Shown here piece after piece: positions 51,087-59,846 of a stretch of 64,000 bases of DNA (position 1 is the first letter of the stretch; each line of letters begins with the position of its first letter). This DNA is from an uncultured Acetobacteraceae bacterium (GTDB lineage Bacteria; Pseudomonadota; Alphaproteobacteria; Acetobacterales; Acetobacteraceae). A program made the translations under genes and the position numbers. Location of the stretch: assembly GCA_903918315.1 (NCBI GenBank), contig CAIXEA010000231.1:21046-85045 (forward strand). The letters run 5' to 3'. The notes below the pieces were generated by a model, which searched no databases, had not been told where the DNA came from, and worked only from the letters and a program-made list of their open reading frames with translations.

Positions 51087-51850
51087 GCGGCGTCCAGGTT
51101 CAGGCGCGCCCGGAACGGCTCATCGCGCAGGCTGAACTCCTGCCCGTTCAGATCGTCCGCCGCGGCGGTGCAGAGGTAGACGATGGCGGCGGCCGGATGT
51201 GCGACGGGGGTCAGATTCTCCCGCGGGATCTTGCTGATCATGTTGATGCCGGAGGCACGGATCTGCACCTGCATGTCGGTGTCCGTCGTGCCGGGCTGGA
51301 AGCCGAAGATGCGGATGCCCTTGTCGGCATTTTCCAGCGCCACGGCGCGGGTCAGCATGTGCAGGCCGGCTTTGCCGGTGCAATAGGCGCTCCATCCCTC
51401 CAACGGGCGGATCGCGGCGCCGGAGGATACGTTGACGATCGTCCCGCCCCCGGCCGCGATCATGCCGGGCAGCACCGCGCGGATCGCATAATAGGCGCCG
51501 GTCAGGTTGATATCGATATTGCGCGCCCAGGCCGCCGGGTCGCTCTCGGCGACCGAGGCGATCGGCTCGATCACCCCGGCATTGTTGACCAGCACATCGA
51601 GCTTGCCGAACCGGCCGATGGTTTCCGCGACCAGCGCCTGCACCTCGGCATAGTTCGATACGTCGCAGGCACGGGCGGCGGCGGTGCCACCAGCCGCGAC
51701 GATGGTCTGCGCCACGTCCGCGGCCAGCTTGCCGTTGCGGGCGGCCAGCATGACGGTTGCCCCCGCCTTGCCCAGCGCGACAGCGGCGGCGGCGCCGATA
51801 CCCTTGCTGGCGCCGGTGACGATGATGACCTGACCGGTGAGAGAACCCAT
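51083..51850 (-). CDS. Short-chain dehydrogenase/reductase
   Basis: 255-residue classical SDR. Cofactor motif T-G-A-S-K-G-I-G, N-N-A-G, catalytic Ser in N-V-S-S-G-A, and Y-C-T-G-K (Tyr and Lys). The C-terminal region is L-C-T-A-A-A-D-D-L-N-G-Q-E-F, typical of fabG-like oxidoreductases. The ATG at 51850 was chosen; the open frame continues upstream over the LLM gene on the other strand. First gene of the SDR - CoA transferase - M20 - M20 unit, divergent from the LLM flavoprotein with 90 bases between. Confidence 0.9.
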   Translation of the reverse strand: MGSLTGQVIIVTGASKGIGAAAAVALGKAGATVMLAARNGKLAADVAQTIVAAGGTAAARACDVSNYAEVQALVAETIGRFGKLDVLVNNAGVIEPIASVAESDPAAWARNIDINLTGAYYAIRAVLPGMIAAGGGTIVNVSSGAAIRPLEGWSAYCTGKAGLHMLTRAVALENADKGIRIFGFQPGTTDTDMQVQIRASGINMISKIPRENLTPVAHPAAAIVYLCTAAADDLNGQEFSLRDEPFRARLNLDAA

Positions 51851-51940
51851 GGGACTGCCCTTTCTGAGACTGCTTTGTTCCCGCTTTACGGGACCGTGGT
51901 GCCGGCGGCAAATTGGGGCATCGATAAAAGGGGAAACTCC

Positions 51941-52987
51941 ATGCGCGTATCCATGAGCCTGCCGTCCCATGACTGGACCCTCTGCGGCCCCGCCGCGCGT
52001 GAGGCGGAGGCGGACGGTTTCGACTCCGTGCAGAGCAACGAGCTGAAATACGACCCTTTCGCCCCCTTGGCCTTCGCGGCGCTGGCGACCGAGCGGGTGC
52101 AGCTGGTGACATCGGTCGCCATCGCGTTTCCGCGCAGCCCGATGATCGTGGCGAACCAGAGCTGGGACCTGCACAAGCATTCCAAGGGCCGCTTTGTGAT
52201 CGGACTGGGCAGTCAGGTGAAGGCGCATAACGAACGCCGGTTCAGCACACCCTGGATCGCCCCGGCGGCACGGCTGGGCGAGTATGTCGAGTCCCTGCGC
52301 GCGATTTTCCGCTGCTGGGAGCATGGGGAGAAGCTGAACTACAAAGGAAAGTACTACAATTTCACCCTGATGACGCCGGAATTCTCGCCACCCGCGCAGG
52401 GCTTGCCGCTACCGCCCGTCGCCATGGCCGCCGTGGGCCCGCTGATGCTGAAAACCGCTGCCCGGGTGTCCGACAGCGTGCGCCTGCACAGTTTCGCCAC
52501 CCGCAAATACCTGGAAGAGGTCGTGCGCCCGCTGCTGTCGGACGAACTCGCCGCCGCCGGCAAGTCCTGGGATGGGTTCGAGGTCACCGGCGGCGGCTTC
52601 ATCGCCACCGGCCCGGATGAGGCGACGGTCAAGGAACAGGCGGAGAAGGTGCGCTACCGTGTGGCTTTCTATGGCTCCACCCCCGCGTATCGGCCGGTGT
52701 TCGACCTGCACGGGCTGAGCGATCTGGGTGTGAAGCTGACGGAGATGTCCAAGCAGGGGGCCTGGAACAGGATGGCGGCCGAGATTTCCGACGAGGTGCT
52801 CGATCTCTTCGTTGCCCGCGCGACCTATGAGGGTCTGCCGGAGGCGATCGCGAAGCGTTACGGCGGTATCGTGGACACGGTGTCGATCGACTTCGCCCCC
52901 GGCACCAGCGCGGCGACGCGGCGCGGGGTGATCGAGGCGGTGCAGAAGATCCCCGGGACGTTCCGAGGATTTGATTCCAAACGGTGA
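51941..52987 (+). CDS. LLM-class flavin/F420-dependent oxidoreductase (TIGR03617-like)
   Basis: 348-residue bacterial-luciferase-like TIM barrel. Typical features: A-R-E-A-E-A-D-G-F-D-S-V, the strand A-I-A-F-P-R-S-P-M, G-R-F-V-I-G-L-G-S-Q-V-K-A-H and the R-V-S-D-S-V-R-L-H segment. The class uses FMN or F420; which one applies here cannot be read from sequence. A GGGGAAA ribosome site precedes the ATG. It is divergent from the SDR operon, suggesting a common catabolic function. Confidence 0.87.
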   Translation: MRVSMSLPSHDWTLCGPAAREAEADGFDSVQSNELKYDPFAPLAFAALATERVQLVTSVAIAFPRSPMIVANQSWDLHKHSKGRFVIGLGSQVKAHNERRFSTPWIAPAARLGEYVESLRAIFRCWEHGEKLNYKGKYYNFTLMTPEFSPPAQGLPLPPVAMAAVGPLMLKTAARVSDSVRLHSFATRKYLEEVVRPLLSDELAAAGKSWDGFEVTGGGFIATGPDEATVKEQAEKVRYRVAFYGSTPAYRPVFDLHGLSDLGVKLTEMSKQGAWNRMAAEISDEVLDLFVARATYEGLPEAIAKRYGGIVDTVSIDFAPGTSAATRRGVIEAVQKIPGTFRGFDSKR

Positions 52988-53009
52988 GACGATCGACTCA
53001 TGCCATATT

Positions 53010-53240
53010 CGTCATGGCCCGGTTTGTACTTACTGGATTCACACATCGCGAGAACGATTTTTGCTTGCGCTGCTCTACACCGTCATGGCCCGGCTTGTCC
53101 GGGCCACCGCCGCCCGCACTGTGCCGCGTTAGGTAGCCCGGACAAGCCGGGCCATGACGTGTTAGAAGTCCCTTTGTTTAGCTTGCGAATTTTCGTTTCC
53201 ACGATGTGTGAATCCAGTAGGGACAAACCGGGCCATGACG
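53010..53240. repeat. Nested extragenic palindrome (REP/BIME-like)
   Basis: Outer 39-bp arms at 53010-53048 and 53202-53240 match at 37 of 39 positions in inverted orientation. Inside them, a perfect 24-bp inverted repeat lies at 53081-53104 and 53136-53159. All four arms begin with the same core CGTCATGGCCCGG(C/T)TTGT, so the element is four copies of one repeat unit, two in each orientation. It fills most of the gap between the LLM gene and rph (52988-53381); the remaining bases before rph show only the rph ribosome site. No coding capacity is credible. Confidence 0.9.
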
Positions 53241-53381
53241 ATTGGTGCAAGATGTGATTGGTCAAAGGTTAACGCGTTTGGTCTGAATCGCTGGATCACG
53301 GTCCAACGGGCGGTCGCGCCCTGGCCGGGGGCGTGCTATCCCCCCGGCCGCAAACCATCAGCCCCCTAAGGAACCATCCCC

Positions 53382-54098
53382 ATGCGCCCATCCGGCCGTG
53401 CCGTCGACGCTCTGCGCAGCGTCTCCATGACCACCGGCTTCGCCCGCCATGCCGAAGGCTCCTGCCTGATTCGCATGGGCGATACCGAGGTTCTGTGCGT
53501 TGCCAGCGTCGAAAGCCGGATCCCGCCGTTCCTGCGTAATTCCGGCCTCGGCTGGGTCACGGCCGAATACGGCATGTTGCCGCGCGCTACCCATACCCGT
53601 GGCGATCGGGAGGCCGCGCGTGGCAAGCAATCCGGCCGCACCCAGGAAATCCAGCGCCTTATTGGCCGCTCGTTGCGCGCGGTGGTGGACCGCAAGGCGA
53701 TGGGGGAAATGTCGATCACGGTCGATTGCGACGTGCTGAACGCCGATGGCGGCACGCGCTGCGCGTCCATCACCGGCGCCTGGGTGGCGTTGTCGATGGC
53801 GTTCCGGCATCTGGTCAAGATGAACGTCCTGTCCACCGTCCCCCTGATCGGTCAGGTCGCCGCCGTATCCTGCGGCATCTACGAAGGCACCGCGGTGCTC
53901 GATCTGGATTATGCCGAGGATTCCTCCGCTGAAGCCGACGCCAATTTCGTGCTGACCGGCACCGGCGGCCTGGTGGAAATCCAGGCGACGGCGGAAAAGA
54001 CCAGCTTCTCGGAAGCGCAGTTCAACCAGCTGCTGTCGCTGGCCCGCACCGGCACGGACGCCTTGTTCGCCGCCCAGCGCGCGGCCCTGGGGGACTGA
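53382..54098 (+). CDS. rph: Ribonuclease PH
   Basis: 238-residue phosphorolytic 3'-5' exoribonuclease that trims tRNA 3' ends. [65 protein letters not shown] and L-D-L-D-Y-A-E-D are all canonical. It is followed directly by rdgB with no gap, the usual pairing. Confidence 0.97.
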   Translation: MRPSGRAVDALRSVSMTTGFARHAEGSCLIRMGDTEVLCVASVESRIPPFLRNSGLGWVTAEYGMLPRATHTRGDREAARGKQSGRTQEIQRLIGRSLRAVVDRKAMGEMSITVDCDVLNADGGTRCASITGAWVALSMAFRHLVKMNVLSTVPLIGQVAAVSCGIYEGTAVLDLDYAEDSSAEADANFVLTGTGGLVEIQATAEKTSFSEAQFNQLLSLARTGTDALFAAQRAALGD

Positions 54099-54698
54099 AT
54101 GGCGCGGCAACTCCCCCAAGGCAGCCGGCTGGTTCTGGCAAGCCACAACAAGGGCAAATTGCGGGAGATCGAGGCGCTGCTGCGCCCGCACGGGGTCGAT
54201 GTCGTCTCCGCCGGGGATATGGGCCTGCCCGAGCCGGTGGAGGACGCGCCGGACTTTGCCGGCAATGCGCGCATCAAGGCCCTGGCGGCGGCCATCGCGA
54301 CCGGGCTGCCGGCGCTGTCCGACGATAGCGGCTTCTGCGTTTCGGCCCTGAATGGCGATCCCGGCGTGCTGTCGGCCCGCTGGGCGGGGGACTCGAAGGA
54401 CTTCGCCGCCGCCATGGCGCTGGTGCATGATCGCATGGGCGATACGGCCGATACCCGCGCCTGGTTCGTGGCCGCACTCTGCCTGGCCTGGCCGGATGGG
54501 CATACCGAGACCTTCCTCGGCCGCATCGATGGCACCGTGGTCTGGCCGCCGCGCGGCACACGCGGCTTCGGCTACGATCCGATGTTCGTGCCGGACGGCC
54601 GCGGTATCACCTTCGGCGAGATGGACCCGGACGAGAAGCACGCGATCAGCCACCGCGCCCGGGCCTTCGCGCAAGTTCTGGCTTCGTGCTTCGGCTGA
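54099..54698 (+). CDS. rdgB: XTP/dITP diphosphatase (RdgB/HAM1)
   Basis: 199 residues. Removes non-canonical purine NTPs (ITP, XTP, dITP). Motifs [41 protein letters not shown] and the C-terminal [11 protein letters not shown] match the family. It starts immediately after the rph stop. The next gene begins 13 bases before its end. Confidence 0.97.
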   Translation: MARQLPQGSRLVLASHNKGKLREIEALLRPHGVDVVSAGDMGLPEPVEDAPDFAGNARIKALAAAIATGLPALSDDSGFCVSALNGDPGVLSARWAGDSKDFAAAMALVHDRMGDTADTRAWFVAALCLAWPDGHTETFLGRIDGTVVWPPRGTRGFGYDPMFVPDGRGITFGEMDPDEKHAISHRARAFAQVLASCFG

Positions 54699-55387
54699 TC
54701 GCGCTGCTGCTGATGCTGTCCGCCCCGGCGTTCGGGGCGGAGCCACCCTTCACCCCGAGCCGATTATTCCCCCAGGCCGGGCCCGCCGTCGCGGCCGGGG
54801 TTTTGGTCTGGGTGCCCGGCACCTACGGCAAGGATGCGCCCGGCCCGCCCGATCCCCCGGACATCGTGGGCCGCCTCGCTGGCCGCGGGCTGGATGTGGT
54901 CCAGTTCCTGCGCAAGCGCGACGACGATCCGCTGGATCGCGGTGCGCGGATTCTGATGCGCGGCCTGAAAGCCCTGCGATTGGCCGGCTACCGGCGGATC
55001 ATCGTCGCCGGCCACTCCCGTGGAGCCTGGATCGCCTTGACGGCCTTGGCGCATCCCAATCGGGCGCATGCGATCATCGCGGTGTCGACCGCGGCGCATG
55101 GCACCAGGCCGGAGCGTCAAATCCAGGCACGGGCCGACTGGCAGGCGCTATGGGCCTCGGCCCGCCCCGCACCGACACGGGTGGTGCTGGTGCAGTTGGC
55201 CGAGGATCCGTACGATCCCGATCCCCAATGGCGCCTGGATGTGGTCAACGCAGCTGTCGCTCGCACCAGGATCCGCCTGATGTCCATTTTTCAGCCGCCA
55301 TTGCCCCTGGGGCATGGTGGCGTTTACGAGCCCGCGTTTGATGAACGTCACGGCGCGCTTATCGCGGACTTCGCTGACCCGCGGTAA
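54686..55387 (+). CDS. Secreted alpha/beta-hydrolase-like protein
   Basis: 233 residues with an N-terminal signal peptide ([18 protein letters not shown], cleavage after the last Ala). The nucleophile elbow is [10 protein letters not shown], with a possible acid in E-D-P-Y-D-P and a His near the C-terminus in P-L-G-H-G-G. The fold is inferred from these; the substrate is unknown. It overlaps the rdgB end by 13 bases, so it may be co-expressed with rph-rdgB. Confidence 0.8.
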   Translation: MLRLIALLLMLSAPAFGAEPPFTPSRLFPQAGPAVAAGVLVWVPGTYGKDAPGPPDPPDIVGRLAGRGLDVVQFLRKRDDDPLDRGARILMRGLKALRLAGYRRIIVAGHSRGAWIALTALAHPNRAHAIIAVSTAAHGTRPERQIQARADWQALWASARPAPTRVVLVQLAEDPYDPDPQWRLDVVNAAVARTRIRLMSIFQPPLPLGHGGVYEPAFDERHGALIADFADPR

Positions 55388-55458
55388 AGGGCCGCCGGTT
55401 GACGCGGTGGACGGAGCACCGCATTTTGCCGCGTCGCGCATCCAAGGACGCCCATACC

Positions 55459-56670
55459 ATGGCGCTGAGCCGCTCCACTCGTGTCAACATCCTCATTGGC
55501 AACGGGCATTTCCTGTCCCATTTCTACGTGATCTGTCTGCCGCCGATGTTTCTGGCCTGGCAGGACACGTTTCAGGTCAGCTTCGCGCAGCTGGGGCTGA
55601 CCGTTGCTTTGATGTCCGGGACCACGGCGCTGTTGCAGACGCCGGTCGGCTTCATGGTCGATCGGTTCGGAGCCAGGCCGTTTTTGGTTTGCGGCACGCT
55701 GCTGATGTCGCTGTCCATCGCGGCGATGAGCCAGGCGACGGCATTCTGGCAGATCCCGCTGCTGGCGGTGTTCTCGGGGATGGGCAACTCGGTGGTCCAT
55801 CCCGCTGATTACGCGATTCTGTCCGGCTCGGTGGATAAGGACAAGATGGGGCGGTCGTTTGCCCTGCACACGTTCAGCGGCAATCTCGGCGGGTCGCTGG
55901 CGCCGCCGATCATTGCGATGTTGACGATTTCGATCGGGTGGCGGCATGCGCTGTTGCTGGTGGGCCTGCTGGGCGTGCCGGTGGTGCTGTCGATCCTTTT
56001 GCAGAGCGGCATCCTCAAGGATCAGGTGCGGGTGAAGGCCAATACCGGGGGTGTTTCGCTCTCGGCCATGGATCTGTTCACCAGCCGCACCATGCTGCTG
56101 TTCTTCGCGTTCTTCATGCTGGGTTCCATGGCTGGCGGGGGGGTGCAATCCTGGCTGGTGACCGTGTTGCACACGGTCAAGGGGATGGACCTGCAGGTCG
56201 CCTCCACCGCGCTCACCACCTATATGGCCGGTGGCACGGCCGGGGTGCTGGTCGGGGGTTGGTTCGCCGATAAGCACAAGTCGCATGTGCTGACCTTCGC
56301 GGCCACGCTGACCACGACCTCAGCCCTGGTGATGTTGGCCGTGAACTGGCTGCCGCCGCTGGGCGTGGGGGTCTGGGCCTTTACATTCGCCTCCGGCCTG
56401 GCCCTGGGGGCGAGCCGCACGCCCCGCGACGTGATGCTCAAGGATGCCGCACCGCCCGGTCAGGTCGGCAAGGTCTTCGGGTTCGTCAGCGCCGGCCTAC
56501 CGCTGGGTGGAGCGATCACGCCGGTGCCGTTTGGTTACCTGATCGACAAGGGTCACCCGGAGCTGGTTCTGGTGCTGGTGGCCGTGCTGCTGCTGGCCAG
56601 CCTGTTCTGCGCGGGTTCGGCCCGTGTGTCGGCGCGGAGTGAAACAGAAGCCGCGATCGCGGGCGACTGA
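55459..56670 (+). CDS. MFS transporter, fosmidomycin-resistance (Fsr)-like
   Basis: 403 residues with about 12 membrane segments. N-terminal G-N-G-H-F-L-S-H-F-Y-V-I-C-L-P-P and L-Q-T-P-V-G-F-M-V-D-R-F-G-A-R-P (motif A) resemble the Fsr exporter group. The central loop lies near 195-215. The ATG at 55459 was taken because the in-frame upstream 20 residues are charged and unlike the family. A strong terminator follows at 56701-56727. Confidence 0.85.
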   Translation: MALSRSTRVNILIGNGHFLSHFYVICLPPMFLAWQDTFQVSFAQLGLTVALMSGTTALLQTPVGFMVDRFGARPFLVCGTLLMSLSIAAMSQATAFWQIPLLAVFSGMGNSVVHPADYAILSGSVDKDKMGRSFALHTFSGNLGGSLAPPIIAMLTISIGWRHALLLVGLLGVPVVLSILLQSGILKDQVRVKANTGGVSLSAMDLFTSRTMLLFFAFFMLGSMAGGGVQSWLVTVLHTVKGMDLQVASTALTTYMAGGTAGVLVGGWFADKHKSHVLTFAATLTTTSALVMLAVNWLPPLGVGVWAFTFASGLALGASRTPRDVMLKDAAPPGQVGKVFGFVSAGLPLGGAITPVPFGYLIDKGHPELVLVLVAVLLLASLFCAGSARVSARSETEAAIAGD

Positions 56671-56700
56671 GCGGCGCGGCCGGATGGGGCGTGCGACAAT

Positions 56701-56727
56701 AAAAAGGGGGCCAGAGGCCCCCTTTTT
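56701..56727. terminator. Strong bidirectional intrinsic terminator
   Basis: AAAAAGGGGGCC (56701-56712), a 3-base loop AGA, and GGCCCCCTTTTT (56716-56727) form a perfect 12-bp stem with T-runs for both directions, between convergent MFS and hbd genes. It is the clearest intrinsic terminator in the window. Confidence 0.95.
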
Positions 56728-56741
56728 CGATGGGTCGGTGA

Positions 56742-57671
56742 TCACCGAGTAGGGCGCGGCGGACTGTGCGTGTAGTCGTAGAAGCCGCGCCCGGATTTCC
56801 GCCCAAGCCAGCCGGCTTCGACATATTTCACGAGCAGCGGGCAGGGCCGGTATTTGCTGTCGGATAGGCCCTCGTACAGCACCTGCATGATCGACAGGCA
56901 CGTATCCAGGCCAATGAAATCGCCGAGTTCCAGCGGTCCCATCGGGTGGTTGGCGCCCAGCTTCATCGACGTGTCGATGGCGGTGACGGAGCCGACACCT
57001 TCATAGAGGGCGTAGACGGCCTCATTGATCATCGGCACCAGGATGCGGTTGACGATGAAAGCCGGGAAGTCTTCCGAGACGGCGGTGATCTTGCCCAGTT
57101 TGTGCGCCAGGGTTTGCACGGCCTGGAAGGTGGGTTCATCGGTGGCGATGCCGCGAATGACCTCCACCAGCTTCATGACCGGAACCGGGTTCATGAAGTG
57201 CATGCCGATGAATTTTTCCGCGCGATCGGTGGACGCACCCAGCCGGGTGATGGAGATCGACGACGTGTTGGATGCGATCAGGCATTCCGGCTTCAGGCTC
57301 GGCGTCAGGGCCTTGTAGATGGACCGCTTGACGTCTTCCTTCTCCGTCGCTGCTTCGATTACCAGGTCCGCGGTTCCCAAAGCTGAGAATTCGGTCGCCG
57401 TGTGGATCTGCATCAGCGCCGCGTCGCGGGCGTCCGACGAAATGACCGAGCGATTGACCTGGCGATCCATATTGCGGGAGATGGTTGCGAGGGCCTTGCT
57501 GAGGGCGTCCGGCTTGACGTCAACCACGGTGACCGAAAGGCCCGCCAGCGCGCAGACATGCGCGATGCCGCTGCCCATCTGACCTGCCCCGATGATGCCG
57601 ATCTGCTGGATATCCGGCGGGACCGCTGCCATCGGGGAGGAACCGAAACCGGGATTGACGTCAACGTTCAT
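56742..57671 (-). CDS. hbd: 3-hydroxybutyryl-CoA dehydrogenase
   Basis: 309 residues. NAD-binding I-G-I-I-G-A-G-Q-M-G-S-G-I-A-H and the 3-hydroxyacyl-CoA dehydrogenase signature with E-A-A-T-E, S-N-T-S-S-I-S-I-T, G-M-H-F-M-N-P-V-P-V-M-K-L-V-E (catalytic His) and the C-terminal F-I-V-N-R-I-L-V-P-M-I-N-E-A. Interconverts acetoacetyl-CoA and 3-hydroxybutyryl-CoA in butyrate or poly-hydroxybutyrate metabolism. A 20-residue N-terminal extension precedes the Rossmann fold. Starts directly after the etfA stop; last gene of etfB-etfA-hbd. Confidence 0.95.
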   Translation of the reverse strand: MNVDVNPGFGSSPMAAVPPDIQQIGIIGAGQMGSGIAHVCALAGLSVTVVDVKPDALSKALATISRNMDRQVNRSVISSDARDAALMQIHTATEFSALGTADLVIEAATEKEDVKRSIYKALTPSLKPECLIASNTSSISITRLGASTDRAEKFIGMHFMNPVPVMKLVEVIRGIATDEPTFQAVQTLAHKLGKITAVSEDFPAFIVNRILVPMINEAVYALYEGVGSVTAIDTSMKLGANHPMGPLELGDFIGLDTCLSIMQVLYEGLSDSKYRPCPLLVKYVEAGWLGRKSGRGFYDYTHSPPRPTR

Positions 57672-58607
57672 TCAGGAGCGCTCCAGTTCCGCTGCCAGTT
57701 CCGGCAGCGCGGTGAACAGATCAGCCACCAGGCCATAATCGGCGACCTGGAAAATCGGCGCTTCCTCGTCCTTGTTGATCGCCACGATGACCTTGCTGTC
57801 CTTCATGCCGGCGAGGTGCTGGATGGCCCCCGAAATACCGACAGCGATGTAAAGCTCAGGCGCGACAATCTTACCGGTCTGACCGACCTGGAATTCATTG
57901 GGCACGAAGCCGGCATCGACCGCGGCGCGCGACGCACCAACGGCAGCCCCGAGCTTGTCAGCGATCGGGTCGAGCAGCTTGAAGTTATCACCATTCTGCA
58001 TGCCACGGCCACCGGAAATCACGATCCGGGCAGCGGTCAGTTCCGGCCGCTCACTCTTGGACAGTTCGGCCGAGACGAAGCGGGAAATGCTGGGCAGATC
58101 GCCGGCGCTGATGGATTCGACGGCGGCCGAACCACCCTCGGCCGCGACCGGGTCGAAGCTGGCAGCGCGGACGGTGATCACCTTCTTGGCATCGGACGAT
58201 TTCACCGTCGCCATGCCATTGCCGGCATAGATCGGGCGCACGAACGTGTCGGCATCCACCACCGCGGCGATGTCGCTGATGGGCTGCACATCAAGCAGGG
58301 CGGCAACGCGCGGCATGATGTTTTTGCCAACGGCCGTGGTGGCCGCGAGCAGATGCGTATAGGCCGGGGCGAGCGAAACCAGCAGCGCCGAGGTCTGTTC
58401 GGCCATCTGGTGGTCCAGACCAGCGGCTTCCGCCACCAGCACCTTGGACACGCCCGGCAGCTTCGCGGCAGCAGCAGCGGCGGCGGCGAGATCGACGCCG
58501 GCGACCAGCGCATGCACATCGCCGAGGGCCACGGCAGCCGCAACCGCGCTACGCGACGGCTGCTTGATCCCGGTGGCGTCGAATTCGAGGAGAACGAGAG
58601 CGGTCAT
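57672..58607 (-). CDS. etfA: Electron transfer flavoprotein alpha subunit
   Basis: 311 residues. The C-terminal FAD-binding domain carries [48 protein letters not shown] and [11 protein letters not shown], the ETF-alpha signature. It accepts electrons from acyl-CoA and related dehydrogenases and passes them to ETF-quinone oxidoreductase. It begins 2 bases after the etfB stop. Confidence 0.97.
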   Translation of the reverse strand: MTALVLLEFDATGIKQPSRSAVAAAVALGDVHALVAGVDLAAAAAAAAKLPGVSKVLVAEAAGLDHQMAEQTSALLVSLAPAYTHLLAATTAVGKNIMPRVAALLDVQPISDIAAVVDADTFVRPIYAGNGMATVKSSDAKKVITVRAASFDPVAAEGGSAAVESISAGDLPSISRFVSAELSKSERPELTAARIVISGGRGMQNGDNFKLLDPIADKLGAAVGASRAAVDAGFVPNEFQVGQTGKIVAPELYIAVGISGAIQHLAGMKDSKVIVAINKDEEAPIFQVADYGLVADLFTALPELAAELERS

Positions 58608-58609
58608 CG

Positions 58610-59359
58610 TCAGATCACCTTCGCTTCAGTCTTGAGTTTGCTCACGAGTTCAGCGATCGAGCCAACCTTCTGGCCAGCCTTGCGCTTCGCGGGTTCTTCC
58701 ACCTTGATCGTGGTCAAACGCGGCGTCGGATCGACCCCATAATCCGCCGGCTTCTTATTATCGATCGGCTTTTTGCGCGCCTTCATGATGTTCGGCAGCG
58801 ACGCATAGCGCGGCTCGTTCAGACGCAGATCGGTCGTCACGATCGACGGCAGCGTCAGCGCGACAGTCTCAAGCCCGCCATCGACTTCGCGGGTGACGGT
58901 CAGCGTGTCGTCGGCGATTTCGAGCTTGCTGGCGAAGGTGCCCTGCGACCAGCCGAGCAGGGCTGCCAGCATCTGGCCCGTGGCGCTCATGTCATCATCG
59001 ATGGCCTGCTTGCCAAGGATGACCAGGCCGGGCTGTTCCTGCTCGACGATCGCCTTGAGCAGCTTGGCCACGGCCAGCGGCTGCAGCTCGACATCGGTTT
59101 CCACCAGGATGCCGCGATCCGCGCCCATCGCGAGGGCGGTGCGGATGGTTTCCGCGCATTGCGCCACACCCATGGAGATCGCCACGATCTCGGTCGCGAT
59201 GCCTTTTTCTTTCAGGCGCACCGCTTCTTCGACCGCGATCTCGTCGAACGGGTTCATGGACATTTTGACGCCGGCGGTTTCGATGCCGGTGCCGTCGGTT
59301 TTCACGCGGACCTTGACGTTGTAGTCAACGACCCGCTTGACGGGGACGAGGATTTTCAT
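58610..59359 (-). CDS. etfB: Electron transfer flavoprotein beta subunit
   Basis: 249 residues; [42 protein letters not shown] and [15 protein letters not shown] are the standard ETF-beta motifs (AMP-binding subunit). The start at 59359 follows an AGGAAA ribosome site; the upstream frame to 59404 is ignored. First gene of the etfB-etfA-hbd operon; 233 bases upstream separate it from the small membrane gene. Confidence 0.97.
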   Translation of the reverse strand: MKILVPVKRVVDYNVKVRVKTDGTGIETAGVKMSMNPFDEIAVEEAVRLKEKGIATEIVAISMGVAQCAETIRTALAMGADRGILVETDVELQPLAVAKLLKAIVEQEQPGLVILGKQAIDDDMSATGQMLAALLGWSQGTFASKLEIADDTLTVTREVDGGLETVALTLPSIVTTDLRLNEPRYASLPNIMKARKKPIDNKKPADYGVDPTPRLTTIKVEEPAKRKAGQKVGSIAELVSKLKTEAKVI

Positions 59360-59592
59360 GGGAATCCGTACCGTTTCCTGGATGAGAAAGGGATGGGGCA
59401 ACACGCCGGCGAGCTAGGGTTTTGGTCGGTTCCGGACTCGCTTCTTCGCATCTGCAACAGAGCGGGCGGACGATATGCACAGCGCGCCGCATCATGTCAA
59501 ACCGGTGAAGGCGGCGGACCCCCGCGCTCTCGCGCACATCTGCCGCGCGTTCATCGCCCGGCCGTATGGTCCGCGACGATCGGGCCGGGGGA

Positions 59593-59784
59593 TCAGCCGC
59601 GCAGCAGGCTCATGAGCACGACCAGGAGCAGCAGCGCGCCACCTTGGATCGTGACGCGCCAGCGCATCAGCGCATTGGACTTCGCGGGGTCGATCCCGCG
59701 CGCGACGCCGATCATGCCTGCGGCGAGGACCCCGAGCACGGCCAGAAGGGTGAGGCCGACGAGAATGTTCAGGAACATGTGCAT
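59593..59784 (-). CDS. Small twin-transmembrane protein (HIG1-like)
   Basis: 63 residues with two membrane helices (about 3-24 and 44-60) separated by G-I-D-P-A-K-S-N-A-L-M-R-W-R, the conserved loop of the alphaproteobacterial twin-TM/HIG1-like family (M-R-W-R motif). In related genomes this gene usually precedes a cobalamin adenosyltransferase and etfBA; here it points toward etfB, but no adenosyltransferase lies between. Role unproven; relatives have been linked to respiratory complexes. The 233-base gap (59360-59592) downstream holds no visible gene. Confidence 0.8.
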   Translation of the reverse strand: MHMFLNILVGLTLLAVLGVLAAGMIGVARGIDPAKSNALMRWRVTIQGGALLLLVVLMSLLRG

Positions 59785-59846
59785 CCGCGATAGATAGGTA
59801 TATTCGATCGCCCGCGCATCCCCTTTCCGCCTTCCGGATCCCGCTG

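Noticed and set aside
53000..53257. 85-aa open frame over the nested palindrome
   Set aside because: It is the translation of the repeat arms (P-G-H-D type peptides) and is a well-known artefact of extragenic palindromes.
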